Both the position numbers and the translations under genes were made by a program. Under the pieces are notes generated by a model. It was not told where the DNA came from. It was given only the letters and a program-made list of their open reading frames with translations, and made no database searches. This document shows positions 23,101 to 33,627 of a DNA stretch of 64,000 bases, in pieces (the first letter of the stretch is position 1; every line of letters starts with the position of its first letter). Origin of the DNA: Hedera helix. Its lineage: Eukaryota > Streptophyta > Magnoliopsida > Apiales > Araliaceae. The stretch covers positions 50,665,702 through 50,729,701 of the forward strand of contig OX359264.1 of the NCBI GenBank assembly GCA_947179155.2, read 5' to 3'.

Positions 23101-24685
23101 CGGCAAGGCCAACGTAGTAGCGGATGCTCTGAGTAGAAAGAGCAGGGAGAAATTGTTCATATTGACAGATCAAGAACAATTGGTTCAAGAGATGGCTCGA
23201 ATGGAGTTGGAAGTGAGAAGTCCAAACGAGTCAATAGAAGTCGAGGTGAGCCCAACCTTGTTAGATAGGGTGAAAGAGGCTCAAGATAAAGATGAGGAAT
23301 GTGACAGAATCCGGAAGAGGATGGCCGATGGAGAAGAGGTCAAGTTTAAAATTGATAGCATGGGATTGCTGAGATTTGAAAATCGTGTTTGGGTACCGCT
23401 AGTGCCTGAATTACGAGAGGAAATTTTGCAAGAGGCCCACAGTACGAGATACTCGATACATCCGGGGAGTACGAAGATGTATCAAGATCTACGTCAGCAT
23501 TTTTGGTGGCCGAATTTAAAGAGGGAGGTTGCAGAATGTGTCAGCCGATGCCTAACTTGTCAAAGGGTAAAGGCCGAACATCAGAGACCAAGTGGATTGT
23601 TACAGCCGTTAGAAATTCCTGAGTGGAAATGGGAGCATATCACAATGGATTTTGTGGTAGGACTTCCAGCAACACAGAAGGGATATGACGCAATTTGGGT
23701 GATTGTGGATCGACTAACAAAGTCAGCGCACTTTTTGCCGATCAAGATTAGGTTCAGTTTGGATCAGTTGGCCAAATTGTACCTCAAAGAGATAGTTTCA
23801 AGACATGGGGTGCCGGTATCGATTGTGTCAGACAGAGATCCGCGCTTCACGTCAAAATTTTGGAGAAGTCTTCAGGAGAGATTGGGGACACAGTTGAGAA
23901 TGAGTACAGCGTATCATCCGCAGACTGATGGGCAAAGTGAGAGAACAATTCAGACATTGGAAGATATGCTCAGAGCCTGCGTGATGGATTTCAAGGGCAG
24001 TTGGGAAATCCATCTACCACTAGTTGAGTTTGCATATAATAACAGTTATCATGCGAGCATAGGTATGCCGCCTTACGAAGCTTTATATGGCAGAAAATGC
24101 AGAACACCTCTATGTTGGGATGAGGTAGGAGAACGCCGACTGTTGGGGCCAGAATTGGTTCAACAGACGGTAGAAATTATCAAGGTAATAAGAGCTCGGC
24201 TAGTAGCAGCTCAAGACCGTCAAAAGAAATACGCCGATTTACATCGACAGAAACGAGACTTCGAGGTGGGGAGTTTTGTGTTCATTAAGGTATCTCCCTG
24301 GAAAGGGAAGATCAGGTTTGGAAAGAAGGGGAAATTGAGTCCAAGGTTCATAGGACCGTTCGAAATATTGAGAAGAGTGGGTGAAGTAGCATACGAGGTA
24401 GCTTTACCTCCTGAATTGGAACATATTCACAATGTGTTTCACGTGTCGGTATTGCGGCCATACAAACCAGACTACAAGCACGTTATCTCCTATGAACCAA
24501 TTCAAGTCGGGAAGGACTTATCATATGAAGAAGTTCCTGTTCAGATACTCGATAGGAAGGAACAGAAACTGAGAAATAAGATAATTCATTCTGTCAAAGT
24601 ACTTTGGAGGAATCACGTCATTGAAGAAGCTACGTGGGAATTAGAGGAGGAAATGAGGACAAATTACCCGTTTTTATTTGAGTAA
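20153..24685 (+). CDS. Tekay gag-pol polyprotein (1510 aa) with chromodomain
   Basis: One uninterrupted frame. Gag: retrotrans_gag core at about residues 60-230 (WIKEIEKAF, EANFWWEANQ), then three zinc knuckles around 285-340, the first shortened (CNICGKNHFGEC), the next two regular (CYNCGQVGHISPNC, CFSCGASDHLIKDC). Protease: LFDSGATCSFVS near 402. RT: YPLPRIDDLF (652) to the catalytic FIDDILVYSK (737). RNase H: YSDASHKGFGC (882). Integrase: HHCC finger (1096-1139), then a D,D,E core with MDFVVGLP, SDRDPRF and DGQSER (about 1165, 1225, 1262), and a GPY/F-type module. The C-terminus from about 1460 is a chromodomain (VPVQILDRKEQKLRNK, EATWE), which in chromoviruses is thought to steer integration towards particular chromatin. 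All catalytic residues I can check are present. The start was chosen at the first ATG after the acceptor-like tract. Confidence 0.96.
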   Translation: MPPRRQPPRNQGVEESVNNDAGGHNVDPMQNFVDMLAEAMQNRHPVVANPPPPPNQLANFKDFKAVGPPEFRGTSDPIEAQSWIKEIEKAFVITRVAEEQKTVFATYMMKGEANFWWEANQNRAGDGVVPWTKFKEIFDENYFPKSMKSRMEVRFLELKQENMSVPEYAAKFNELARFAPHQVDTEERKARRFENGLRPWIFNKVAVLQIDSFATLLEKSIIAEGGSDALTKYNQERNKKKNEGGSKNSNSGGNNNNNNNNKRKWDNSSNDKSSGNQQGSVQKKPACNICGKNHFGECRKGKNTCYNCGQVGHISPNCPLPKKVRCFSCGASDHLIKDCPKKKNDGGSGYRGNNNKLAIGGPVPQNKPTARTFNMTVQDAVGSKDVVSGIIPINNINAYVLFDSGATCSFVSDDFARRLELPRDKLENSMNIEVANKEVIPVEYIHRNCCAEIRGQKLNVNLIPIRLGEFDVILGMDWLFNHGAIIDCQKKCIHLKTPNKSKVVFYGSKSSRQSSCLTMMQAKKLLKKGCVGYLAHVVDTQVVSPEMEQIPVVREFTDVFPDVLPGLPPDREIEFVIDLVPGTAPISKAPYRMAPVELKELMVQLQELLDNKYIQPSVSPWGAPVLFVKKKDGSMRLCMDYRELNKVTIKNKYPLPRIDDLFDQLKGAKYFSKIDLRTGYHQLKVRKEDIPKTAFRTRYGHYEFLVMSFGLTNAPAAFMDMMNRIFKQYLDKFVVVFIDDILVYSKTEEAHAEHLRLVLEILRKERLYAKFSKCEFWLERVQFLGHVIDKEGVSVDPAKVESVMNWEQPRTPTEVRSFLGLAGYYRRFIQDFSKIATPLTNLTRKTVKYVWTEKCEESFQELKKRLSEAPVLTLPDDTGGFTVYSDASHKGFGCVLMQNGKVVAYASRQLKDYEKGYPTHDLELAAVVFALKIWRHYLYGEKCEIFTDHKSLKYIFTQKELNMRQRRWLELIKDYDCEILYHPGKANVVADALSRKSREKLFILTDQEQLVQEMARMELEVRSPNESIEVEVSPTLLDRVKEAQDKDEECDRIRKRMADGEEVKFKIDSMGLLRFENRVWVPLVPELREEILQEAHSTRYSIHPGSTKMYQDLRQHFWWPNLKREVAECVSRCLTCQRVKAEHQRPSGLLQPLEIPEWKWEHITMDFVVGLPATQKGYDAIWVIVDRLTKSAHFLPIKIRFSLDQLAKLYLKEIVSRHGVPVSIVSDRDPRFTSKFWRSLQERLGTQLRMSTAYHPQTDGQSERTIQTLEDMLRACVMDFKGSWEIHLPLVEFAYNNSYHASIGMPPYEALYGRKCRTPLCWDEVGERRLLGPELVQQTVEIIKVIRARLVAAQDRQKKYADLHRQKRDFEVGSFVFIKVSPWKGKIRFGKKGKLSPRFIGPFEILRRVGEVAYEVALPPELEHIHNVFHVSVLRPYKPDYKHVISYEPIQVGKDLSYEEVPVQILDRKEQKLRNKIIHSVKVLWRNHVIEEATWELEEEMRTNYPFLFE

Positions 24686-24719
24686 CCTTATTTTACAATT
24701 CCGAGGACGGAATTTTTAT

Positions 24720-24732
24720 AAGGAGGGGAGAA
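24720..24732 (+). other. Polypurine tract of the Tekay element
   Basis: AAGGAGGGGAGAA directly before the 3' LTR, the primer for plus-strand synthesis. Confidence 0.9.
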
Positions 24733-25417
24733 TGTAATGTCCTAGAATTTCCACATCTTTATTAATTAAATTATTAATTTAATTTTCAACGAGTTAGTTT
24801 TATGAGATTATTTAAATCTTTTTATGTGATTAATTAATTATGTGATTAAATAATTATGTAATTAATTACTAAAATTAATTAAAGGGGGTCACTAATATGT
24901 TATTAAATTAGTGAACAAACCCTAAAGTTTTAATATCAAATCAATTGATAAGTTTCATATTAATTAAATATTCAATTAAATTGAATATAATGAGTGAATT
25001 AAATATAATAAATTAATTAATATGACTATTAATTAATGTAAATAATGTGAAATATTAATAATAATATTTATTAGTCCATTTAGTAATTTTATACTAATGG
25101 GTTAAAATATTTAATTATTTATTCAATTTAATTATTTATTTAATCATGGATTGAATAATTAATGTATAAATTATTAAATTAGCCCAACATGGGTCAATTA
25201 GTAGCCCAAGTGGAGAATAATAAAATTTGATAATTTAGTAGCCCAAACAATTTAATAGAAGCCCAATTGGTATTTTAAATTAAAGCCCAATCATTGGCCC
25301 ACTTGGAAAAATAATTAAATAACTTATTAATTAATTAAAATAAGAAAAATGACTTGATTTTTGGGACAAGGTTGAAGCTATCAGCCGAAGCATGTGGTGA
25401 GGAGGAGAGAGAGTGTA

Positions 25418-25449
<32 letters not shown>

Positions 25450-28400
25450 TGATTTTCTTATTTATTTAATTAAAGGATTGCTTGGATTGATTTTTAAAGT
25501 ACATAGACACCATGCTTCTTTTCACCTAATGTGGCTAACTTGTGTAAGTATCCAATAGGTGCATGATGGGCTAAAATTATTAGATATATTATGTATCTAT
25601 CAATATTGCAAGTATACTTGCAAATTAGGAGCATTGTGTTAGTCATTCTTCTTCCTCCATTTTTCAAGCTAGAGAGCATTTGAGAGTGTAGAAAAATTAT
25701 AGTTGAGAGCAAAAATACCAAGAGAAGGAGTTCTTGGTTCATGCCTTCAAACCTCATCACCTACTTTGGAAGAAAAAGAAAGATAGCCATTAAATCAAGG
25801 TAATGGTTATTTTAAATAAAGTTTTGCTTTTAAATTAAATAAATCACCATGTTAGTATAAACATGTTAATATAATTATTAATGTGTAGAGGTAATATTTA
25901 TGCCATGCTTGAGTTTAATATGTTTGGTTTGTATTTTGGTATATTTTATATGCTAAAATATGTATTTAGTAGTGTGTAAACAAGTTTTGAACTATATTAC
26001 CAAAAATATTTTTTGTAAAACTTAGGTTTGATGTTCTAATATTATAGAACATTAAATCATGAGAAAAACAAAGTTTGAATCACTTAAAATGGAGTTATAC
26101 ACAAAAAGATATGATTTATGGTAGTTTACGTGATGTAAAAATTTTTATAAAAAAATATTGATATTAAATCATGAAAAATTAATTTTTCATGTTATAAATT
26201 AATATAAGATGATTGGTAATTTTTTTGGATTTTTATTGAGCTTTTAAAGCTTACTTGATGGTATAATTTTTATTAAAGTGGGTATTTTCTGGTCACTGTT
26301 CACGTTCTGCGGGAAGAAAAAAAATTTAAGGCTTTCCGCGCAATGCGCGGCTGCCACTGTTCACCGAGGACGCGGAGCCAAACGACGTCGTTTGGCGTCC
26401 GTGAAATTTTACTCCGCGCGTTATGCGCGGAGGCCATTTCCGGGGTTTCAAAAACGACGCCGTTTTGGTCCTGCATCGGCTTACGCGCGCAATGCGCGAG
26501 AAACTGTTTTTCGGCGAAATTACCATTTTGCCCCTCCGTGTTTTTTTTCGGCAGAATTACCATTCTGCCCTCGGTTCAGTTTTCGAATTAATTACGGAAA
26601 TGCCATCGGTCCGGTTTTTCAACTTATTTACGAAAATGCCATTCGGGTTAATTTTAATTAATTTAAATATTTAAAAATTAATTTAAAATTATAACAAAAA
26701 TAATAATAATACAAAAATAATATTGGGGAGGATATTTTTCATAAAGTTTAATATTTAAATATTTTAAATATTAATCTAGTTAGCTAAACCATGGTTAGGT
26801 TAAATAAATTTATTATTTATTTATTATTTTAAATGTTAATAATAAATAAAGATGATAAATTAGCAATTATTATTTAATGCCTATTAAATAATATTTAAAG
26901 AGAGATAAAATTTATAAATTAATTATTTATTATTTAAATATTATTAAATAATAAATAAAGATAATTAAGTAATTAATTATTATTTAATTAACATTAAATA
27001 ATGATTAATGGAAATTAAGTTATTAGAGTAATAATTTATTATTTAATTTAAATAATAAATAAGAAGGATTTGATTATTATTTAACCTTAAATAATAATTA
27101 AAATTAATTAAATAATTAATTATTATTTAATTGACATTAAATAATAATTAAAGAGGATTAAGATTAGTAAACTATTATTTAATTTCCTTAATTAAATAAT
27201 AAGTGAGGTTAATTACTTGGTTAATTATTGGTTGATTAACATTAAATTAAAGAAGATTAAAATTAAGTTAATAATTATTTATTATTTAATAATAAGTAGG
27301 TACAATTAGTTATTATTTATAATAACTAGAGTTAATTAATTAATTTCTATTTAATCAATATTAAATAGTAATTAAAAAGAGATTGAGTTAATAAAATAAA
27401 TTGATTTAATTAAACAATTGTAATAAGTTGTTTAAAGGTTTAATAAGTGTCCAACACTTAAGAAAAATATTTTCTAACTTAATAAATGATTAACCTAAAA
27501 TGATTAAGTGTCTATAAGGTTAATAATATTGTTTTGACTAATGTAAATTATGTGTTAGTACTTATGTGTGGTAAATAAGTTCGTTATTAAGCGTATAGTT
27601 ATGCAAATACGCCGTACTAATTATTAGACCGACTTTATTAATGTTAGGTCTTTCAAAGCAAGTTAGTTAAAGCTAGACAATTATTGTAGCTGAGCAAACA
27701 GGCAAGTTCTCTAACCCTACTCAATTATTATCGTTGAACAAGTTTCCATACTTGTATTTATTGTTAAAGCTTGCAGTGGTTTAATTATTTAAAATTATTC
27801 CACATCCATATTGTTTATACAATCGCACTTAGTACATTTGAAGCTTATTAGTTCTTGATTCATGAACTGTATTAAAAATGTCTTAAGCTAATAATTCAGC
27901 TAGACATTACGTTTCTAAATTCAATAACTTGAATACTTTTAAAAGCTTATCCAAACCATTGTGGGGTGCGGATTTCTTATATTAAGTCTGAGAATTGAAC
28001 AACCCTAAATTAGGGGATTTTGTGTCGGGAATCCGACTTTGGGCGCCAGTGACTAAATGTAATGCATATACAGCGGGTTGAATAGGCTGATCCCCTTGAA
28101 AACCAAACAACTCAAAGGGTCAGAGGAAACTCTATTATACCCTAGTTAGTTCAGGGTCCTTAGTGACCACTCAGCATTTTAAGATTCAAATATTCTGTTT
28201 ATTAAAATTTGAATCCTGTTTCTTTCACAATTGTTATATCTATTGTTGAACCATTGATGATCTTTCCCATTCATTCATGATATATTAAATCTATATGATT
28301 GTTATAAACTTGCTGAGCAAACTAGTTGCTCATTCTTGCTATATCATGAACCATTTTTCAGATAATCCTGATTGCTCCAGGAAGGATAAGGGAAAAGGAA

Positions 28401-28661
28401 AGGCCAAAGCTTAAGTAGCTTATGCATGCTAGTTAGATCTTTATTTATGTATTTACGGTTGTTAAACCTTTTGTAATTCCTTATGATAGGAACTGTTTTT
28501 ATGTTAAGGTTGATAGACCCTGGTATTGTAACCTTTTGAAGGGAACCAATATGTATTATTCCGCGATATTTAAATGCAATGTATGTATTTAATTGTTAGT
28601 AATGTGTTGAATAGTGAGAACCAAACTCGAGGTTATGGAACCCGGATTTGGGGTCGTCACA
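24733..28661 (+). repeat. 3' LTR of the Tekay element
   Basis: Same sequence as 14773-18698 apart from about eight substitutions and one extra TTA unit. Ends GGTCGTCACA and is followed by the TAAAT duplication. The CpG-rich block lies at about 26283-26603 with the 20-bp palindrome at 26377-26396. Confidence 0.95.
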
Positions 28662-30430
28662 TAAATGATATTTATAACACTTGTTAAATGATGCATTTTA
28701 GATATATTGTAACACTATATATAACTAGGATAAAAGAAAAAAGTAATAAATTTTAAAGTATAGTTTATTAATGAATGAATGTTAATTTATTTATTTTTAA
28801 TAAATACAATAATCAATGCTCAAAATTATAATTTAAATAAGTTTTCATTATTTTTAAAATCCTAAATTCAAAATGAATGCTCTACTTATTAATGTTTAGA
28901 TGCACATTAATAAGTAGATGTCCATTTTATGTATTAATTTGGAGTAATACTATAGTGTGTATGGATATTTATAATCTATAATTATAACATTTAAATGATA
29001 TTTATAACACTTGTTAAATGATACATTTTAAATATATTATAACACTATATATAACTAGAATAAGGGGAAAAAATAATGAGTTTTAAAGTATAGTTCATTA
29101 ATGAATGAATCTTAATTTATTTATTTTTAATAAATACAACAATCAATGCTCTAAATTATAATTCAAATAAGTTTTCATTATTTTTGAAATCCTAAATTCA
29201 AAAATGAATGCTCTACTTATTAATGTTTAGATATCCATTAATAAGTAGATGTCCATTTTATGTGTTAATTTTGAGTAATACTGTAGTGTGTATGAATATT
29301 TTTAATCTATAATTATAATATTTAAATAATATTTATAACATTTGTTAAATGATACATTTTAGATATATTGCAACACTATATATAATTAGGATAAAGAGAA
29401 AATGTAATAAGTTTTAAAGTATAGTTCATTAATGAATAAATGTTAATTTATTTATTATTAATAAATACAATAATCAATGCTCTAAATTATAATTTAAATA
29501 AGTTTTTATTATTTTTGAAATCCTAAATTAAAAATGAATGATCTACTTATTAATGTTTAGATGCCCATTAATAAGTAGATGTCCATTTTATGTGTTAATT
29601 TGGAGTAATACTACAGTGTGTATGAATATTTATAATCTATAATTATAATATGTAAATGATATTTATAACACTTGTTAAATGATACATTTTAGATATATTG
29701 TAACGCTATATATAACTAGAAATAAGAGAAAAAAATAATGAGTTTTAAAGTATAGATCATTAATGAATGAATCTTAATTTATTTATTTTTAAGAAATACA
29801 ATAATCAATGCTCTAAATTATAATTCAAATAAGTTTTCATTATTTTTGAAATCCTAAATTCAAAAATGAATATTCTACTTATTAATGTTTAGATATCCAT
29901 TAATAAGTAGAAGTTCATTTTATGTGTTAATTTGAAATAATACTGTAATACGTATGAATTTTTATAATCTATAATTATAACATTTAAATGATATTTATAA
30001 TACTTGTTAAATGATGCATTTTAGATATATTATAACACTATATATAACTATGATATATAAAGGAAAAAAGTAATAAGTTTTAAAGTATAGTTCATTAATG
30101 AATGAATGTTAATTTATTTATTTTTAATAAATACAATAATCAATACTCTAAATTACAATTCAAATAAATTTTTATTATTTTTGAAATCATAAATTTTAAA
30201 ATGAATGTTCTACTTTTTAAAGTTTGATGTCCATTAATAAGTTGATATCCATTTTTATGTTTGGAGTAATACTATAGTGTGTATGGATATTTATAATCTA
30301 TAATTATAACATTTAAATTATATTTATAACATTTATAACGCTTGTTAAATGATACAAAAGTTATATTGTAACACTTGTTAAATGATATTTATAACACTTG
30401 TTAAATTATACATTTTAGATATTTTAACTT
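28662..30430 (+). repeat. Tandem array, about five copies of a ~330-bp unit
   Basis: The start motif AAATGATATTTATAACACTT or a close variant recurs at about 28663, 28993, 29334, 29654, 29986 and, degraded, 30315 (spacing 320-341). Each unit holds TTAATGAATGAATGTTAATT-like and TCTACTTATTAATGTTTAG-like segments. With the copy left of the Gypsy insertion this forms the core of the hAT-like element. Confidence 0.9.
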
Positions 30431-30485
30431 TATAATAGTAAAAATTCATTAACTATACCTAAATCAATTTATTAATATTATAATA

Positions 30486-30740
30486 AAAGTGTTATTTCCT
30501 ACTTTTTTGAAGTGAAATGACATATTTTAAAATAATTTTCATATGATAGTGAAAACTAATTACTATATAAGGAAGATCATTTAAAAAAATTATTTTGCTT
30601 ATTTTATATATATATATATATATATAAAAGTGTTATTTCCTACTTTTTTGAAATGAAATGACATATTCTAAAATAATTTTCATATGATAGTGAAAACTAA
30701 TTATTATATAAGGAAGATCATTTAAAAAAATTATTTTGCT

Positions 30741-30783
<43 letters not shown>

Positions 30784-30785
30784 AT
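30486..30785 (+). repeat. Duplicated ~140-bp segment, each copy ending in (TA)n
   Basis: A stretch starting AAAGTGTTATTTCCTACTTT occurs at about 30486 and again at about 30627, nearly identical, each copy running into a TA microsatellite (about 30607-30626 and 30747-30781). Confidence 0.85.
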
Positions 30786-31050
30786 ATTCGGATACGAATT
30801 CCGAATACGGATCTGAATTCGGATATCGAATTTCGGATATCCGATATCCGCCGGATATATTTACGGACGGATATTAAACGAATATGAATACGCCTATATC
30901 CGTATTCGTATCTGTTTATTTGCGGACACCTTTAAACCGAATATGGATATATCCGTTTTTTTTCAAATGCAAATAATATCCGTTTTTTTTCAAATACAGA
31001 TGCGAACGAATACGAATTTTCCAGTTACCATTTACAACCCTAAGTATAAC

Positions 31051-32166
31051 CTTCTATCCATTGGTCAGTTATGTGATAGTGATCTTAAAGTAACGTTTAG
31101 TCTTACATATTGTTGTATATTTGATCAATCTGGTAAGTTAGTTCTCTATTTTCCTAGAAAAAATAATATGTATACGTGTAATTTAAATATTTTTGTCTAT
31201 CAAAATGATGTGTGTTTAGTTTCTATATATGCATGATGACCATTGGCTATGGCATCGTTGACTTTGTCATATTAACGCGAGGTCATGTAAAAACATTACA
31301 TCTAATTAAGGAACATGTTCGTGGTCTTTCAAAATTAAAATTCATAAAAGATCATACATCTGAAGCATATGAAATAGAAAAACAAATACGTGCATCTCAT
31401 AAAACTAAATTTATGGTGTCTATATCAAGATCTCTTGAATTATTGCATATGGATTTGATAGGTGCAAATCTAAAACACATCATAAATGGTAGTTTATATG
31501 TCTTTGTGAGTGTTGATGATTACTCACGGTTAACTTGGCTTGAATTCTTGAAGTTTAAAAGTGAGGTATTTGAATACTTTGATATGTTATGCAAAAGAAT
31601 ACAAAATCAACAAGAAACTTCAATAATTTATATTTGATTAGATCAATGGAGATAATTTAACAATTCTGATTTTATAAATTTCTGTGATGAAAGAGGCATA
31701 ATTCATAATTTATTTGCTCTTTACACCCCTCAATCTAATAGGATAGTTAAAAGGAAAAATAAAATTTTACATGAAATGGTCAATATCATACTTAAAGAAT
31801 ATTGTTTACCTATATATTTTTGGGCTGAAACTGTGTCTACTACTTGTTATACTTTAAATCGAGTTTTGTTTAGATTTATCCTATTTAAAACACCATATGA
31901 ATTGTATTATGTTAGAACTCCTCAAATTAACTAGTTTCTTGTTTTTGGTAGCAAATGTTTCATTTTAATGCAAAAGAACATCTAACTAAATTTGATCCCA
32001 AATCTGATAAGGGTATATTTTTGGGGTACCCATTAAAGAGTAAAGCTTATAAAATCTTTAATAAAAGGACATTAGTGGTTGAGGAATCAATGAAAGTAAC
32101 TTTTGACGAGTCAAAATCTCTTTCAAAATATATAGAATCGGTCGTAGAGCAAAACACTTTCATGTA
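31051..32166 (+). pseudogene. Copia pre-integrase and integrase fragment
   Basis: Begins at the hAT junction with YNLLSIGQLCDSDLKVTF. Then comes a degraded WLWHR/GH zinc region around 31236-31290, and the integrase core starts with LELLHMDLIGANLKH and VSVDDYSRLTWLEFLKF (to 31637). Further on, broken by many stops, is the core end and FDPKSDKGIFLGYPLKSKAY (31955-32166). Non-functional. Confidence 0.85.
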
Positions 32167-32169
32167 AAT

Positions 32170-33369
32170 ACAAAGAATCGTTTACTTAAGTATTTTTGGG
32201 TCGAAACTGTGTCAATGCTTAGTTGTTCAAGGTTACAAAGGTTTTTCGTAGAGTGAAAGATAAAGCCACTCTAAAATTTAACTGAAGTTATTCTAAGTTC
32301 GCAAAGTAAACATCAGTTCGTAGAACCAGAATCACAGAGCCGCTGCATTCATAGAGCAAAAATAGTAGAGCCAAAATTATTCTATAAATTGAGGATTAAC
32401 TCTACGATTTCGCTCAGTAAAAGCCAAAATCGTAGAGTGCAGCATTCTGACAAGTCAGTAACAGATTATGACAATGGTCATAAATCTTAAACACACGCTC
32501 TTCAAGATTGATTTTCATGCGTGTTTGTGGATAATGACAAGACAACAAAGCTCTATCTAATAGCTTTATTTCCAAGGACAAAGAACACGTCTCTGCTACT
32601 ACACACACGGTATTGAAGAAAGCGACCTAAGGTGGTCCAAGCAAACAATAATTTAAAGTCAAATATTTGAATTTTGACAAGTGTTCTAAAAAAATGGAGC
32701 AACGGTAACAATCTAACTGGTAAATCTCAAGAAAAAACTATAAAAAGATTGATACATCAACTGCTGAAAAAAAACGATCAATCAAGAAAAAAAATGCTAA
32801 AAATATAAATTTTCAAAGTTTCATTCTTTGATTCTAAAAAACCCAAATTGATGTTAAGTCAATTGAAGAAAGGCTTAACGCAACTTAGCAGCACTCTAAA
32901 CAACATCTCTTTCTTAGTGATTATATAGATCTTAGTGATCTGTTGTAATCAAGTCTTAGTGACTTGTTTGATTATGTGTGAATCACTTTGCTGTATTAGT
33001 TCTAATTGAACCTTAGTTTGTGTAACCGACTCATCTTTAGTGGATCATCCCTACTCGCGAAGTAAAAGAGAGGCATAGGAGATTTTTGTACTCTGAACCT
33101 CTTAAAAATATTTGTGTTCCTTACTTTCTGTATTTTACTTTTCTGTCACTCTATATTTTCATTAGTGACTTATTTCTGCACATTCACTAAATTTAGAATT
33201 TTGATTTTTATTCAATCTTTGAAGGTATTTCAAACTTATATTCTACTGTACAAATCAAGTAAATTTAACTTAACTATTTGGTAATCATTCTTTACAAAGA
33301 AAATTATAAAGAATCTATTCAACCCCCCCTCCCCCCCTTTCTCTAGATTCTCTCGAGTGCCTTAGGGAA
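32170..33369. mobile_element. LTR-like insertion in the Copia linker, boundaries unresolved
   Basis: About 1.2 kb without Copia coding similarity, lying between the integrase end and the RT start. The right part (CTTAGTGATC repeats, then TTCAACCCCCCCTCCCCCCC and CTCGAGTGCCTTAGGG) resembles the 3' end of SIRE-type Copia LTRs. I could not find a matching target duplication, so this may be a solo LTR or linker sequence that has lost its coding sense. Confidence 0.35.
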
Positions 33370-33627
33370 TAACAAACTATGCAAAATGAACTTAAACAAT
33401 TCACCAGGAAAAAAAAAGTTTGAGAATTGATTATAAAACCATCAGATACTTCTATTATTAGGACTAAATGGATGTTTAGAAACAAATTAGATGAAGATAG
33501 AAATATGATAAAAAATCAAAATCAAAAAAGCCAGATTAGTTGCACAAGACTATACTCAATTAGAAAACAATAATTTTGATGAAATTTATGCTCCTGTTAC
33601 TAAAATTGAGTCTATAAGAATGTTTCT
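33370..33627 (+). pseudogene. Copia reverse transcriptase start
   Basis: Reads QNELKQF, IRTKWMFRNKLDEDRNMI and, after a frameshift, LVAQDYTQLENNNFDEIYAP and TKIESIRMF up to the insertion site of the next solo LTR. Confidence 0.82.

Larger units (their letters stand above)
14773..28661 (+). mobile_element. Near-intact Tekay/Del-clade chromovirus (Ty3/Gypsy), 13.9 kb
   Basis: LTRs of 3926 and 3929 bp, TG...CA ends and a perfect TAAAT duplication (14768-14772 and 28662-28666). The inside holds, in order, the primer-binding site, an extra coiled-coil ORF, one long gag-pol ORF with a C-terminal chromodomain, and a polypurine tract. By eye the two LTRs differ by about eight substitutions and one TTA-unit slip, near 0.2 percent. 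With 1.3e-8 substitutions per site per year that is below about 0.1 million years. The ORFs are uninterrupted, so the element may still be able to move. The clade assignment rests on the chromodomain and the large size of the LTRs. Confidence 0.95.
14233..31042. mobile_element. hAT-like non-autonomous element (about 2.9 kb) split by the Tekay Gypsy element
   Basis: Ends TAGGGGTGTAAACGG and, on the complement, TAGGGTTGTAAATGG (13 of 15 match). Flanks AGTATTAC (14225-14232) and AGTATAAC (31043-31050) form an 8-bp target duplication with one mismatch. The Copia frame on the right shows AGTATAAC is the original. Without the 13.9-kb Gypsy insertion the element is about 2.9 kb. It consists of subterminal CGGATACGGATAT-type repeats (14240-14440 and 30785-31010), a tandem array with a unit of about 330 bp, and a duplicated 140-bp segment. 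No transposase is visible. Confidence 0.85.
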
